Positions 37,655 to 48,572 of a stretch of DNA of 64,000 nucleotides are shown here, piece after piece. The stretch's first letter is position 1; every line of letters starts with the position of its first letter. Where the stretch lies: contig VWND01000016.1 in assembly GCA_009599575.1 (NCBI GenBank), forward strand, positions 372,001-436,000, read 5' to 3'. The position numbers and the translations under genes are program-made. The notes under the pieces were generated by a model. That model was given only the letters and a program-made list of their open reading frames with translations. It was not told where the DNA came from and did no database searches. Source of the stretch: Blumeriella jaapii (lineage: Eukaryota > Ascomycota > Leotiomycetes > Helotiales > Drepanopezizaceae).

Positions 37655-39101
37655 CTAGAAGTCCTCGTCGAAGTTGAAGTCACCACCGTGCTCTGCCTTG
37701 GCCTCGGTCTGCGCGGCGGTATCCTCGTGCTTCTTCTGTGTGCCGGCCATGACACCAGCCTTTTGGTAGTCGCCGACGCGCTTCTCGAAGAAGTTGGTCT
37801 TGCCGGCGAGCGAGATGTTCTCCATGAAATCGAAGGGGTTGGCGGACTTGTAGAATTTCTCATTGCCGAGAGAGAGTAGCAGGCGATCAGCGACAAACTC
37901 AATGTATTGCTTCATCAGATTGGCGTTCATGCCGAGTAGGGCGCAAGGGAGAGCCTCGGTCAAGAACTCTTGCTCAATCGCGACTGCCTCGGTGATGACG
38001 TCTTGAACAGCTTGCTTGCTGGGGCGGTGGTTCAAGTGGGAGAAGAGTAGGCAGGCAAAGTCGGTGTGAAGACCCTCGTCGCGGGAGATGAGTTCGTTGG
38101 AGAATGTAAGACCAGCCATGAGACCACGCTTCTTCAGCCAGAAGATAGATGCGAAGGAGCCACTGAAGAAGATGCCCTCAACCGCGGCAAATGCGACCAG
38201 ACGTTGGGCAAATGTAGAGTTCTTGTCCTCGATCCACTTGACAGCCCAGTCGGCCTTCTTCTTGATGCAGGGGACTGGAGCGCGTTAGTATTCAGACACT
38301 GGAAACGTTACGCGTTGGACTTACTGGTGTCAATAGCGTTGAAGAGGTATGTCTTTTGGGATTGCTCCTTGATGTATGTGTCGATCAGAAGAGAGTATGT
38401 CTCAGAGTGGATGTTCTCCATCATGATCTGAAAACCGTAGAAGCATCGGGCCTCGGGTACTTGGACTTCACCGCTGAAGCGCTCGACAAGGTTCTCGTTT
38501 ACGATACCATCGGAAGCGGCAAAGAATGCAAGGACGTGGGAAATAAAGTATCGCTCATCGTCGTTGAGTCTGTTGTTCCAGTCGTGAAGATCCTTGGACA
38601 GATCAATCTCTTCCGCGGTCCAGAAAGAAGCCTCGGCCTTCTTGTACATCTGCCAGATCTATGTGAATGTATGTGAGCCTTGGGGCCAAAGCACTTTACG
38701 CGTAACGCGTCGACGCGACTTACCTCATGGTACTTGATGGGGAAAAGTACGAATCGTTGCGGGTTCTCGCGCAGCAGCGGCTCATCTGCTTCTTCTGCCT
38801 TGATCGTAGGAGCAACCATTGTGGTAGTCTCTGTCTTCTTGGCCTCCTCGACGATAGGCTTCTTGTCTCGATATCCTGGAAGACGGGCGCGTCTGCCTTG
38901 GGAGCATCTGCCTTGAGAGGCTCATTCTCCTTGTTGGCAGTTCCGAAATCGAGCTTCTTCGCCGGGGAGTCTCTCATCTTTAGGGATTCGATGCCAGTAG
39001 CGGCCTATGTTCAACACGAGTTAGCAATTGATTCCCGACACGAACAAAGAAGCAGGCTGGCGATGACGTACAGCCTTTGAAGGCGTGACTTGGGAAGTCA
39101 T
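37655..39101 (-). CDS. rnr2: Ribonucleoside-diphosphate reductase small subunit (apparent one-base frameshift near the N-terminus)
   Basis: Four exons: 39072-39101, 38724-39004, 38325-38658 and 37655-38274. The protein starts [20 protein letters not shown] and has about 421 residues. The di-iron/tyrosyl-radical core is intact: [40 protein letters not shown] with Glu and His ligands, [19 protein letters not shown] and [20 protein letters not shown]. The C-terminus FNFDEDF is the tail that docks to the large subunit. The enzyme makes dNTPs. The exons sum to 1265 bases, one short of a multiple of three. In exon 2, frame [11 protein letters not shown] must change to frame [18 protein letters not shown] between about 38850 and 38892. 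No credible intron fits (a 23-base GT-AG removal is formally possible), so I suspect a missing base in the sequence. The gene is essential in yeast. Confidence 0.93.
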
Positions 39102-39836
39102 GTTGCTGTACGTAGAGTAGTGAGAAGAGGATTGTATTCAGTGCGGAGAAGATAGTTGAGCAGAGGAATTGTAGAAGAATGGTGGTTGTTGTTTGTGAGG
39201 AAGGAAATGGTAGGATGGAGGGAGAGAGCAATATTTATCTACCAAGGACTTCGCGTTATGCACGGGCCCCAAGGACGCGGTAACACGACAACGCGACAAC
39301 GCGCTTCACGTCCCCCTGCTAGAGTACAACACAAATGGCTGGGAAAGGGTCCAAACCTTTCACGAACCAGAATATCTCAGAAGAATCTACCTAATCTCGG
39401 CTCCAGCCAGCTTGTTTTATCTAATCTCGATGCTTGTCAAATTATTGGATGTTTAATGGGGATGTCTGATTATGGTGGATATTTGTACCTCCGTAGTCAC
39501 GTCAAGTGTAACTAATCACTGTCAGCTTTCCAGTTGTAAGATCCCGGAATGTGAGAGCTGAATAACTGGAGACTTGTAAGATGTACATTTCCATAGTAAG
39601 GAGAATGTTTACAAATGGAATGGGGCAGAGTATAACTTTATTTGAACCCTTGCACGTGCTTCGGTTCCTTTCACGATTCCAATTCATTATTAAAGCATCG
39701 ACAGAGTAGCATTACAAATGTGTCATTATCTCGTGCTAATGGGTATTATCTGACATCAAACAGGAAGCCCACCATGTCTACTTCATCGCATCAGTCTACA
39801 TCTTTCAACATCTGTCTAGATTCAACGCCTGCACTT
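39102..39836. other. Intergenic region, nothing recognised
   Basis: This lies between the 5' end of the ribonucleotide reductase gene and the 3' end of the DUF4112 gene. ACGCGACAACGCGACAACGCGCTT at 39280-39305 contains MluI cell-cycle-box-like ACGCGA/ACGCG words. Such MBF sites commonly control ribonucleotide reductase genes in fungi, so they may be functional here. The remainder is AT-rich and featureless. Confidence 0.45.
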
Positions 39837-40754
39837 CTATGAGGCAGACTTATTATCCCTCCGAACCTCACTATGATGTGCGGCTTCGGGTCTTCGCACC
39901 TCGCGTCCCATCTCTGGATCTTGTGCCCGCTGCTTACTACCTCCAAGCCATCCCTGACGAGCCTCTTGCTCCGGGACTCTGGTTGTAGCTTGGCGTGATG
40001 CTGGTTGACTTGCCTGGCGAGGAGGTGGATGCTCGTCGCCGCTTTGCGCATCGAATACATCAGGGTCCGTGGGGTCGAGGACAGGGGCATTTTGACCTTG
40101 TGCTTTGAGATTCATGGCTCCCTTCTCTCTCAAGTAAGTCTCCAGCACGACAGCATTCTTGGTGTTCGCGCGGAACAGGGCGTCTGCAATATCTCCGAGG
40201 AAAGGGACAAGTCCAACGCAGAAGTCGATAATGATATTGAGCATCATCTTCGACTTGACGGCTGCTGGCAAACCATCTTCAATCTGCGTGCAAGACCGGT
40301 ACACCATGAGAGCCATGAAAACATCAATAACATCCCCAATACTAGAGAGCGCAGTCGTTAGCCGTCTTCTTCGCGCGTACACATACCAAGTTGTCTTACC
40401 CAGGTATGATTCCAATGACCGAACTCCAGCCAAACCGAATCCCCATGCAGTTGAACAGGCTCATATCGAGGCGGTATGCACGACGTTTAACCTTCGTGAG
40501 GACCTTGGCATCGTGTTCAGAGATTCCGGGCGGGAGAGCCTTGCGCCTCTTCTTCGTCTTGGTGCTTGAGGGTCTTCCGTCAAGTCGGGTTGCCGGTACG
40601 GTCTCGAAGTAAGGATCCTATAGATGTCACCGATGATCAGTTGGACGCTCCACCGTTTTCCGTGAGCAGGGCAACCGACCTCCTTGCCAAAGTTGTTCTC
40701 GAGCGTCTCGCCGAGAATCTTCTTGCTGACGATCTTTGCGATGAAGCTTGCCAT
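39837..40754 (-). CDS. DUF4112 family protein
   Basis: Three exons (40680-40754, 40400-40617, 39837-40341) give 265 residues. The start is MASFIAKIVSKKILGETLEN. A basic stretch (STKTKKRRKALPPG) precedes the DUF4112 core: FNCMGIRFGWSSVIGIIPGI then GDVIDVFMALMVYRSC and DFCVGLVPFLGDIADALFRA, with two or three amphipathic or membrane-embedded helices around conserved G-D-x-x-D motifs. The C-terminal 70 residues are polar and Gln/Arg-rich. Proteins with this domain occur in bacteria and fungi and their function is unknown; a membrane role is inferred from the hydrophobic helices. The second intron carries a GGCTAACGAC branch site. Confidence 0.88.
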
Positions 40755-41752
40755 GGTTGCGGTTGTGGGTTTTGCTACTCTGTTGTGAAGGGTCGTGGGC
40801 AACGGATTGCTTTAAAGGTTGAAATGGTCCTGCCAAACAAATTCGCGCGCGCGCTTAGTGGAACGGAGTAGCGGCAGTGCTGTTGGTTTTCTGAAACCTT
40901 TGAGCGCGTAGGCACGTACTTGACAGTACCACTTGTCTCCGAGTGCAAGCGCGACGTGAATCACAGTGAAACAAGAGCAAGTTGTCATTCATTGTCTCTT
41001 TATATATCAAAAACCCCGCGAAGCTTGTGAGACCAGCTAGCTCCAAGCACCTTGCGTGTGGCTTTACGTGCTCTTTGGCCAACGCTTGCTTCTCCATGCG
41101 AGCAACGTGGAACCAGCGACGCCACTTCTCTTGTCTGGCGGGTAAGTGTATGTATGTACTGTACGCACTGTACGTGGTATACAGTACTACTGTGTGTACA
41201 TCGTACTGGATACTCGAGGTGTGTACATGCTGTACAGAACTGTAGAATCGCAGCCTGCGCCCCAGCCACACCACGCTTACGTACAGATACAGTACGTCAT
41301 TCTCGCAGTGGCTTACGCTCCTTGGCAGGGCCGGTCAAAGCTTGCTTGCAGGTGACCTCCAGTGGCTCATGGAGCGAGAGAAACCCAGCCACACCTTCTG
41401 TGGCGCTGTGGCAAAGATGGCGGGGTGGCTGGTTTCCTGACTGACTGACGGCTGACTGACTGGCACCGACTCTGCTTTGCTCACCTACAACCATCGCATC
41501 TCCATCAAAAGCATCAAAAGTGAGTCGCCTCAGATCTCTTCGCAATACAAAGATTTCTGCGACGCCTCTCCTCCACTCCTCCACTCTTCCTTCACCCCGG
41601 ATCCGCCGTCCCCAGTTTCCACGCTACAGTACTCTCGACCTCTCCAAGCCCTCCGAGCTCCTGCGTTTCAGCTGTTTCCGCCGCCTCGCTGGCCTGACCG
41701 CGCGATTCCTCACGCCTTTGAGTCGTTGATATGCTGAGACCGGCAAGACAGC
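40755..41752. other. Divergent intergenic region with TACTGTA/GTAC words
   Basis: Between the DUF4112 and Dcp2 genes. A dense group of GTACTGTAC, GTATACAGTACTAC and CTGTACAG words lies at 41151-41240, with further copies near 41283-41295 and 41624-41631. A TGACTGACTGACGGCTGACTGACTG repeat spans 41437-41461. Frames of 86-139 codons overlap these repeats and are not called. Confidence 0.55.
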
Positions 41753-44419
41753 ATGACGGAAAGATACATGCAGCTAGAAGACTGTAAGCAAAATGAGATC
41801 GAGAAGACCTTCTCCAGACGGCCTTTCGCTTCCCATCGTCAACCCCATTTTGGCATCAACTCGGCTCGCAGCCTTGTCAAAGAGAATCAGAGCTAACAAT
41901 GCTGTCCAGGGCTCGACGATCTCTGCGTCCGATTCATTCTGAACCTCCCGTTGGCTGATCTAGAATCAATTGAGCGAATATGTTTCCAAGTCGAGGAAGC
42001 GCAATGGTTCTACGAAGACTTCATCCGACCCCTTGATCCCACCCTTCCATCCATGTCCCTCCGCCATTTTTGTGAAAGGATCTTTGCCCACTGCCCACTA
42101 CTCTCGGCTTTTTCTCAAGGAGAGCACATGCTAGCCTTCGAGCAATTCATGGAGTACAAGGCCCGGGTTCCCGTCAGAGGTGCTATCTTGTTGAACGAGG
42201 AAATGGATTCCGCGGTCCTTGTCAAAGGTTGGAAGAAGGGTGCGAACTGGAGTTTCCCGAGAGGCAAAATCAATAAAGACGAAGACGACTTGGTCTGTGC
42301 TATTCGGGAAGTCTACGAAGAGACCGGGTACGACCTTATGGAAGCCGGGCTGGTTCCCGCAGATCGCAATGTCAAGTCAATCAAGGTCAACATGCGAGAT
42401 CAACAGATGCAACTCTTTGTCTTCAGAGATGTGCCAATGGATACGTATTTCGAGCCACGGACTCGCAAGGAGATCAGCAAGATCCAGTGGTGGCGTCTCT
42501 CTGATCTGCCTGCTTTCCGAAAGAAAGGTCAAGAACACGAGCCAGCTGGTTCAAATGCCAACAAGTTCTACATGGTGGCGCCATTTCTTGTACCGCTGCG
42601 GAAATGGGTTCAAGAGGAGAAGAAAAAAGATGGAAAGAGATGCACAAGCAAGCAGCATCTGCCAGCTGGCCTGCGAGGCGATGACCCTCTCACAGAAGAC
42701 GATCGGGGAGTGGAATCAGCTGGTCCTAGCCATGTCAATGAGGGTATCAGTCGTGGAATGCCTGATCAGAGTAGCATGGAGGATGCGAGCGCTGCTCTGA
42801 ATCGACTCCTCAGGATACAGCAACCACAAGAGTTACAAGCCGAATCGTCTCCTGCTCCTCAGCCTGTGAACAAGGTCGGCGACGCTTTGCTTGCCTTACT
42901 TCAAAATAAGCCATCCCCTGCTGGCCAACAAGCTCCTAAGAACGCACCACCTCATACACCCTTGAGCAATTCTATCGGTCAGCCTCAGATGCCCCCGACA
43001 CCTCAGCACTTTCCACCTAGACCTCCGCAATTTTCAAGTATGCCACCTCCGCCCGTGTTTCCCAACAACTTCCAGCAACCTGAGGCTTTCTCCTATCAAC
43101 TACCAAAGCTTCCTCCATACTCTCAACAAAGTGTACAACAAAACAATTCCCAGCCGCAGCAGCCACCATCAGGACAGTATCAGAATCCACACAGCCATCA
43201 ACCTCCGCAGCTGGTTCACCCACAACCTCTCCCTCCAAATGTGCAGAGAGCTGTTTTCACTGGAGGTTCTGTCCATGCTCCCATGGTCCCTCCGCCTCAA
43301 CAGATGCAACAGCTGCCGCTCCATCAATCGTTCGCCATGGCAGTGCACAGCCCGCTGGTGACTGGCTTGCATTCCACAATGACACCACCACAGGCGAAGA
43401 AGACGCCGCCCAAATTAAACAGTCATTCCTTGGCTTTACTTAATGCTTTCAAATTACGGGATCAGACGCTTAGCGAGACTCCCACTACACTTGATCTCCC
43501 ACTGAGGGATTTTACCTTAAAACCCCAGCAAATCCCACAGGAACTCTCTGCAGATACTACTCAGAAATTCCCAGAGCATCTTCTGCAGACTGGACAATCG
43601 CGCAATGGCCACGCAGCAGCTCCGCCAACAGTAGTTGCAAGACCAGCGATCAGTGAGACCCAAAGATCAACACTACTCGGTCTCTTCAAGAGCCCTACCA
43701 CACAAGCATTTTTGCCCGCAGAGCCGCTCGGTGCTTCTGCATTGCCTCCCAGCTCAACACCTTCTGCAGTAGAGTTGTCAGCTGCGGAACCTCTTTCCAC
43801 CAATGCTGCGGTGACCTCAGCGCTATTGAACGACAAGCGGGTCCCAGACCAAGTTGCCAACATAGGTACTAAGCTGTCGCTCCCTTCAGGTACTCAGATG
43901 CCTTTTAGGCCCGTCGGGATCCTTCCTCGGCCGGTGGAATTAAGCGAGGAGGAGCGCCCTTTGAAGTACGATTCTGCGCAGAAGACGCGTTCAAATGGCA
44001 AGAAGACAACGCAAGTTCCGAAAGCACAAATTCCACGTCCAGAGAAGCCAGTGTTCCAACCTCAAATTCTGAAGCGTCCGCAATCAGGTACACCAAAGAT
44101 TCCCGAGGGTCCGGTTTCATCAGTGCAATCACCAGTCGCCAGTCATTCGTCATTCGATCGGCCGTTTAGTACACCCGAGCATGCACAGAACCTACTTTCA
44201 TTATTTTGTAAAAGCCCCGCTCGAGCAACTCCCCTTTCTCAAGCGCCAACTAGACATTTATCCGTTCCCTCCGGCGATCTGATGCCAGGTCTGAGATCAG
44301 GAGGTCTTACATCTGCTGGAGGAGGCCTTGGTCGTGGTAGTCAAACTCCCATTTCGCCTGCAGACACGGGCTTCTTGCTTAGCTACTTAGACGAAGTGGC
44401 GAATGGAGTGCAACGTTGA
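41753..44419 (+). CDS. dcp2: mRNA-decapping enzyme Dcp2
   Basis: Two exons, 41753-41783 and 41910-44419, with a GCTAACAAT branch site in the intron, give 846 residues. Residues 1-95 are the Dcp2 regulatory domain (LDDLCVRFILNLPLADLESI; CFQVEEAQWFYEDFIRPLDP) that binds Dcp1. The Nudix domain follows, with the box GKINKDEDDLVCAIREVYEE (about 129-148) completed by TGYD; Glu144, Glu147 and Glu148 are the metal-binding acids. Box B includes RKEISKIQWWRLSDLP. The remaining 600 residues are Pro/Gln-rich and disordered, with short leucine motifs such as LLALLQN, LALLNAFK, STLLGLFKS and NLLSLF, which match Edc3/Pat1-binding helical leucine motifs. The enzyme removes the m7G cap in P-bodies and commits mRNA to 5'-3' decay. 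The frame of exon 2 is uninterrupted over 2.5 kb. Confidence 0.96.
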
Positions 44420-44879
44420 TGGATACGGGCCGGTCGGCAATCGAGCATCCGTATCGGAGTTACAGCGCCAGGGGTTGATGTAGGTATTATAGCTTGCTAA
44501 TGAGATGGACGATCATGTACGGGGGGGGATATCTGATTTAGGAACTTGGGAGGTCTTCCTGGGAAAGCACAGCGAGAATCGAAGTATCTAAAATTCCGAT
44601 GCATTGTTCTTTGGGTGCCAACGAAATGTTACTAGCATGTGCCTCGCTATCTATACTGGCCATGATTCTGCTTTACTCTTTCCAGTCTGTGCCATGTCTT
44701 TTTCCGCGTTAAGTGGTAATTTTGAATAAAACATGTCCCAGGGCTAGGCATAAGGCTGAAAAACCACGCACAGATTTTTCCGCCCCCGCCTTCTACGCAA
44801 ACCACCACATTGATGGATTCGACCTTCAATTGTCCCTGTCACACTTTGAGGAAGAATTCCCAGCTCCCAGCCGGTCAAA
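44420..44879. other. Intergenic region between Dcp2 and Iba57
   Basis: A nine-G run lies at 44521-44529 in the Dcp2 3' region. Otherwise nothing stands out. The Iba57 promoter should lie in the last 200 bases. Confidence 0.5.
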
Positions 44880-46052
44880 ATGAAAGCCTCTCGTACGCTT
44901 CCACGGCTATCCTCCCAGCTCCCCTACGTATGCAACAATTGTCTCTTTCGCACTTCACGCGCGACCAAGTCCCAGTCTTATTCAACATCAACTTCTGCTC
45001 CCTCCAGACCTCCTCCAACAGCATCCTACACGCATCTCTCAACCCGCCGCCTCATTGCCCTCACTGGGCCCGACTCGACGCACTACCTACAAGGCGTTAT
45101 CACTGCGAACCTGTCCCCGAGCACGCCCAGAACAAGCGGGTTCTACGCTGCCTTCCTGAATGCGAGCGGGAGATTGCTGAACGATGTTTTTATCTATCCC
45201 TACCACGACGGCGAAGGTGGGAAGGAGGGCTGGCTGATAGAGGTCGATGCGAAGGAAGTCGACGTGCTGGCTAAGCACATCAAGCGGTACCGGCTGCGGA
45301 GTAAATTCGAGGTGAGGGTGGTGGAGGAGGCGGAGAGGGGCGTGTGGTCTGTCTGGAACGACGAGCAGGAGGGCTGGACGGCGCATGCTCTGGGCGCTTC
45401 TGCGTCCCCCGGATCGACCTCTGGGGGTGGGGGGGTTATCGGATGCGAAGACAAGAGAGCACCGGGAATGGGGCGACGCATCCTCCTCCCTGCTGGTCAG
45501 AAGCCCGAGGCAGACTTCGAGGAGAGCTCGGAAGACGCGTACCGCTTGCGGAGGTATCTGAAGGGCGTGCCCGAAGGCCAGGACGAGCTTCCAAGGGAGC
45601 ACGCCCTGCCGCAGGAAAGCAACATCGATTACATGGGCGGTATCGATTACAAGAAGGGTTGTTACGTCGGGCAGGAACTCACGATTCGCACGCATCACCG
45701 CGGGGTCGTTCGGAAACGCATTCTGCCCGTGATGATCTATGGCAAAGACGAGCCGGAGCCGACGACGCTGGAGTATCTGCCGGGCAAGGAGCTAGGGGTA
45801 GAGGAGATCCCGAGGGAGAATAGCATTAGCCGGTGGGAGAAGAGGGGACGGAGTGCAGGGAAGTTTCTGGTGGGTGTGGGCAATGTCGGATTGGGACTTT
45901 GTAGGCTGGAGACAATGACAGATGTCTCGGTACAGGGGGAGGTGGGGGTTTATAAGAAGGGAGATGAGTTCAAGGTCGAATGGGAAACTCGGGGCGAGGG
46001 GAAGATGGTGAAGATCAAGGCATTTGTGCCTGCGTGGCATTCGACTAATTGA
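44880..46052 (+). CDS. iba57: Mitochondrial iron-sulfur cluster assembly factor Iba57 (Caf17)
   Basis: This is a single exon of 390 residues. The N-terminus (MKASRTLPRLSSQLPYVCNN, basic and Ser-rich to about residue 48) is a mitochondrial presequence. The folate-binding GcvT-like fold begins at THLSTRRLIALTGPDSTHYL and contains SGFYAAFLNASGRLLNDVFI. The diagnostic YgfZ/Iba57 motif KGCYVGQE is complete at 259-266 and includes the functional Cys261. The protein acts in the matrix with Isa1 and Isa2 to make 4Fe-4S clusters for aconitase, lipoate synthase and related enzymes. A Gly-rich loop (GASASPGSTSGGGG, about 172-185) is an insertion typical of fungi. The length is normal. No intron is needed, unusual in this gene set. 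Confidence 0.93.
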   Translation: MKASRTLPRLSSQLPYVCNNCLFRTSRATKSQSYSTSTSAPSRPPPTASYTHLSTRRLIALTGPDSTHYLQGVITANLSPSTPRTSGFYAAFLNASGRLLNDVFIYPYHDGEGGKEGWLIEVDAKEVDVLAKHIKRYRLRSKFEVRVVEEAERGVWSVWNDEQEGWTAHALGASASPGSTSGGGGVIGCEDKRAPGMGRRILLPAGQKPEADFEESSEDAYRLRRYLKGVPEGQDELPREHALPQESNIDYMGGIDYKKGCYVGQELTIRTHHRGVVRKRILPVMIYGKDEPEPTTLEYLPGKELGVEEIPRENSISRWEKRGRSAGKFLVGVGNVGLGLCRLETMTDVSVQGEVGVYKKGDEFKVEWETRGEGKMVKIKAFVPAWHSTN

Positions 46053-46230
46053 GGATAAAGACTTGTAGGATATCGATGAGAAGAAATGCGTACAAGACTG
46101 TACTAAAATGTGTAAAACCGCATCTGATACATCTAGAAAGCACTTTCATTGTGCTTCGTGGGTATAGCAAAACAGTTTCTCCCCAACGCCAACGCTAAAG
46201 TCATCGGAGCTCGCAACAGGCACGCCATGC

Positions 46231-47154
46231 TCAGGTAGCTTCTGACTCTTGCATTCGAATCTCCTCCTCCAGCCTCTTCTTCTCAGCCTCTTTCAACCTC
46301 GCCATCGTAGCTGCGAAGTCGCCACGCTTCGGCGTCGCTATGGTGGGCGAGAACGAGAATTTTGGAGATGCTGAAGACTGTTCGTCAGCTTTCAATCCTC
46401 TGAAGACATCGGGACGTTTGATGGGTGTAGCTGTCTCTGTGGCTCCCATCTCGCCTGCTGCTCGTCCCTCGGGCAACTCGGCAGGCACAAAGATTCCACT
46501 CTTCCTGGCTTTCTTGTCGGCCTTCCGCTTGGCTTTCGCGGCTTCAGCTTCACGGATCCGGCGCTCTAGACGTTCCACTTCGTCCTCCTCTTCCGGTTCT
46601 CTTGACGCAGCTTCTGGGGCCCTGGAAAATGAAGCTGACTGTTTCGGGGCCGGGCTTGGTTCTGCTTCCCTTGGAGCAGACACAGGCGCCGAAGCCGCAT
46701 TCCCAGCCATCATCGACTGCCTCGCCGCCCTCCTCTTCCTTCCCTCCTCCGCCAGCTTCCGCAATTCACTGCCCATATCGCTCCCTACATCCTCCCTCCC
46801 TCTCTTCAGCCCGGCGCTCATCCCGCCTCTCTCCCTCGCCTCCAAATCCTCCTTCATCTGCCTCCTCTTCCCCTCGAACAACTCGTTCGCCCTCTGCCTC
46901 TGCAGCTTTGCATTGCGATGGTTGTCATACTTGGCTTTCAGCTCCGCATCTCCCAACACATCGTTCGCCGCTTGGAACAGCTCATACTTGTCCGGGTCGA
47001 AGTCCTGTCCTACTTTATCCGGATGGTATTTGAGCGCGGTCTTGCGGTAGGCACGCCGTAGTTCGGACTCCGAGAAGGTTTCAAAGGTGATGCCGAGGAG
47101 GGCATAAAAGTCGACGTCGCTGGTTGTCCACTTGTGGAGGTCGTTGTTGGCCAT
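46231..47154 (-). CDS. J-domain protein, possibly splicing-related (Cwc23/DNAJC17-like)
   Basis: This is a single exon of 307 codons starting MANNDLHKWTTSDVDFYALL at 47154. The frame is open further upstream, but that extension shows no conservation-like features and the ATG at 47154 directly precedes the domain. The J-domain (about 16-85) has the HPD tripeptide in YRKTALKYHPDKVGQDFDPD and the expected fourth helix. Beyond it the chain is a long charged coiled coil (LQRQRANELFEGKRRQMKED) with a Lys/Ala-rich segment (AKAKRKADKKARKSG) and a conserved-looking GDFAATMARLKEAEKKRLEE end. The HPD motif stimulates Hsp70 ATPase. The layout resembles fungal Cwf23/Cwc23 spliceosomal J-proteins, but no RRM is present, so this assignment is tentative. 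Confidence 0.85.
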   Translation of the reverse strand: MANNDLHKWTTSDVDFYALLGITFETFSESELRRAYRKTALKYHPDKVGQDFDPDKYELFQAANDVLGDAELKAKYDNHRNAKLQRQRANELFEGKRRQMKEDLEARERGGMSAGLKRGREDVGSDMGSELRKLAEEGRKRRAARQSMMAGNAASAPVSAPREAEPSPAPKQSASFSRAPEAASREPEEEDEVERLERRIREAEAAKAKRKADKKARKSGIFVPAELPEGRAAGEMGATETATPIKRPDVFRGLKADEQSSASPKFSFSPTIATPKRGDFAATMARLKEAEKKRLEEEIRMQESEAT

Positions 47155-48572
47155 TCTGCGCGGTGATGGGGAGGTTTGGTGGTTCACAGTTCGGAAATCC
47201 GTGAATCCACCAACCTGACTTACGGAGACTGATGACTCATACGAGTCTCGTGACTTGGTGCTCGGTTGGCTTCTCGCTTGCCTGTTTGTTTGTTTATGAT
47301 GTTGTTTGGCTGTTTCCCTATCGGGTTTTGTGCAGAACACGGATTATAATAGGCGTGGGAGAATACGGGTACTTATTTTCAACAGATACCCTTATTATTA
47401 TGTTGTCCCGGACTTTTCACTTCAACGCTCACGACAGCGTCACGGACAACAAAACAGCACCAATATCGTGTGAAAGTTATCGAGCAACAAGGAATAAAAC
47501 GTGAACGGGCAGGTCAATCTCGTAATGTCTATTTGTATAGCGACAAGCTGCTTGTGTATCTGATCTCTGCTTTGTGTTTGTGTACTAGCTTATGAATGAA
47601 AACGCGGTGTCGTGGTTAAACACTACTAGCTATTTTATTACCATACTTGCCCTTAGCAATATCTTTTGTACACCGAGAAGCTGCTTTTGATGGTACCTAT
47701 GCATATGCACTCTGACTGTCATGTCAATAGTACCCTACCGCTTGTAGCGTTTCAATGCTCACCCCCACACACACAACTCAGATTTTTTGCGTGTCTCTCA
47801 ATTGGAAACAAGACATGAATCACAGGCTTCGGCGGACAGTGCCTTTTCCTATCACACTCGTACTAATGTGATTGGTTGGTTGTTGAAAGGTGTATCGATT
47901 GTTAACAGAATTGGTGAGTGGGTGGGGGCAGGCAATTTGGAACAAAACTGGCAACGGTATGCTTCAAAGTTTACCCTCTGCGCACAAACGGTCTTCTTTC
48001 AGAAAAAAGATTTTTCGATAATTTCCTTACTTGTTTCAATTTGTATCTTTAATTGACAAATGATAGAACTTCTCTGGCCCGTCACTTGGGTACCAAAATG
48101 TGGCTAGTATGCACTTGCTACGCCCACTTTGACTTTGAGTACTGCCAAAACAGATCTATTTGACAATCATCATCAACCAACACATTGTATTTTTTCTTTT
48201 TGTGAAGAGGCAGGTCTGTTACAGTATAAACAATTGGATTCAAGTGGGGTTCTGGAGTATGCGGAAAGGGGGAGAGGGGTTTGCGGAATCAACCTACAGT
48301 GAAATTGAGGGAAAAGCTAAGCAGTTAGCTTTAAAATGCTCCCATGATTTTGACAGTCTGATCCAGATGCTATTTCTTGGGACATTAGATTCTCATCAAC
48401 CTGAGGGATATTACACTCGAGAATTCCCACTGCTTAGACTTCGCAGTAAGCATCTCGGATTGTCAGACTGGGCAGGTCTCACTGAACCTGTGGCACTTTT
48501 CCAAATACAACGCCTCTGATGCAGAAAACCTGCCAACGCCAGTCAGAGTCGTCTACAGAACACGTTTCCCGT
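47155..48572. other. 1.4-kb intergenic region, nothing recognised
   Basis: This stretch of mixed AT-rich sequence lies between the 5' end of the J-protein gene and the 3' end of Efl1. Frames at 47232-47504, 47787-48056 and 48160-48519 are unremarkable and lack splice or start context. I found no tRNA-like cloverleaf. Confidence 0.45.

Noticed and set aside
38864..38886. A 23-base micro-intron that would repair the Rnr2 frame
   Set aside because: No branch site and too short for the spliceosome; a missing base fits better, given two similar cases.
47340..48572. Search for tRNA or other structured RNA genes in the large gaps
   Set aside because: I found no B-box-like GGTTCGAATCC with a matching acceptor stem in this or the other gaps, so no RNA gene is called.
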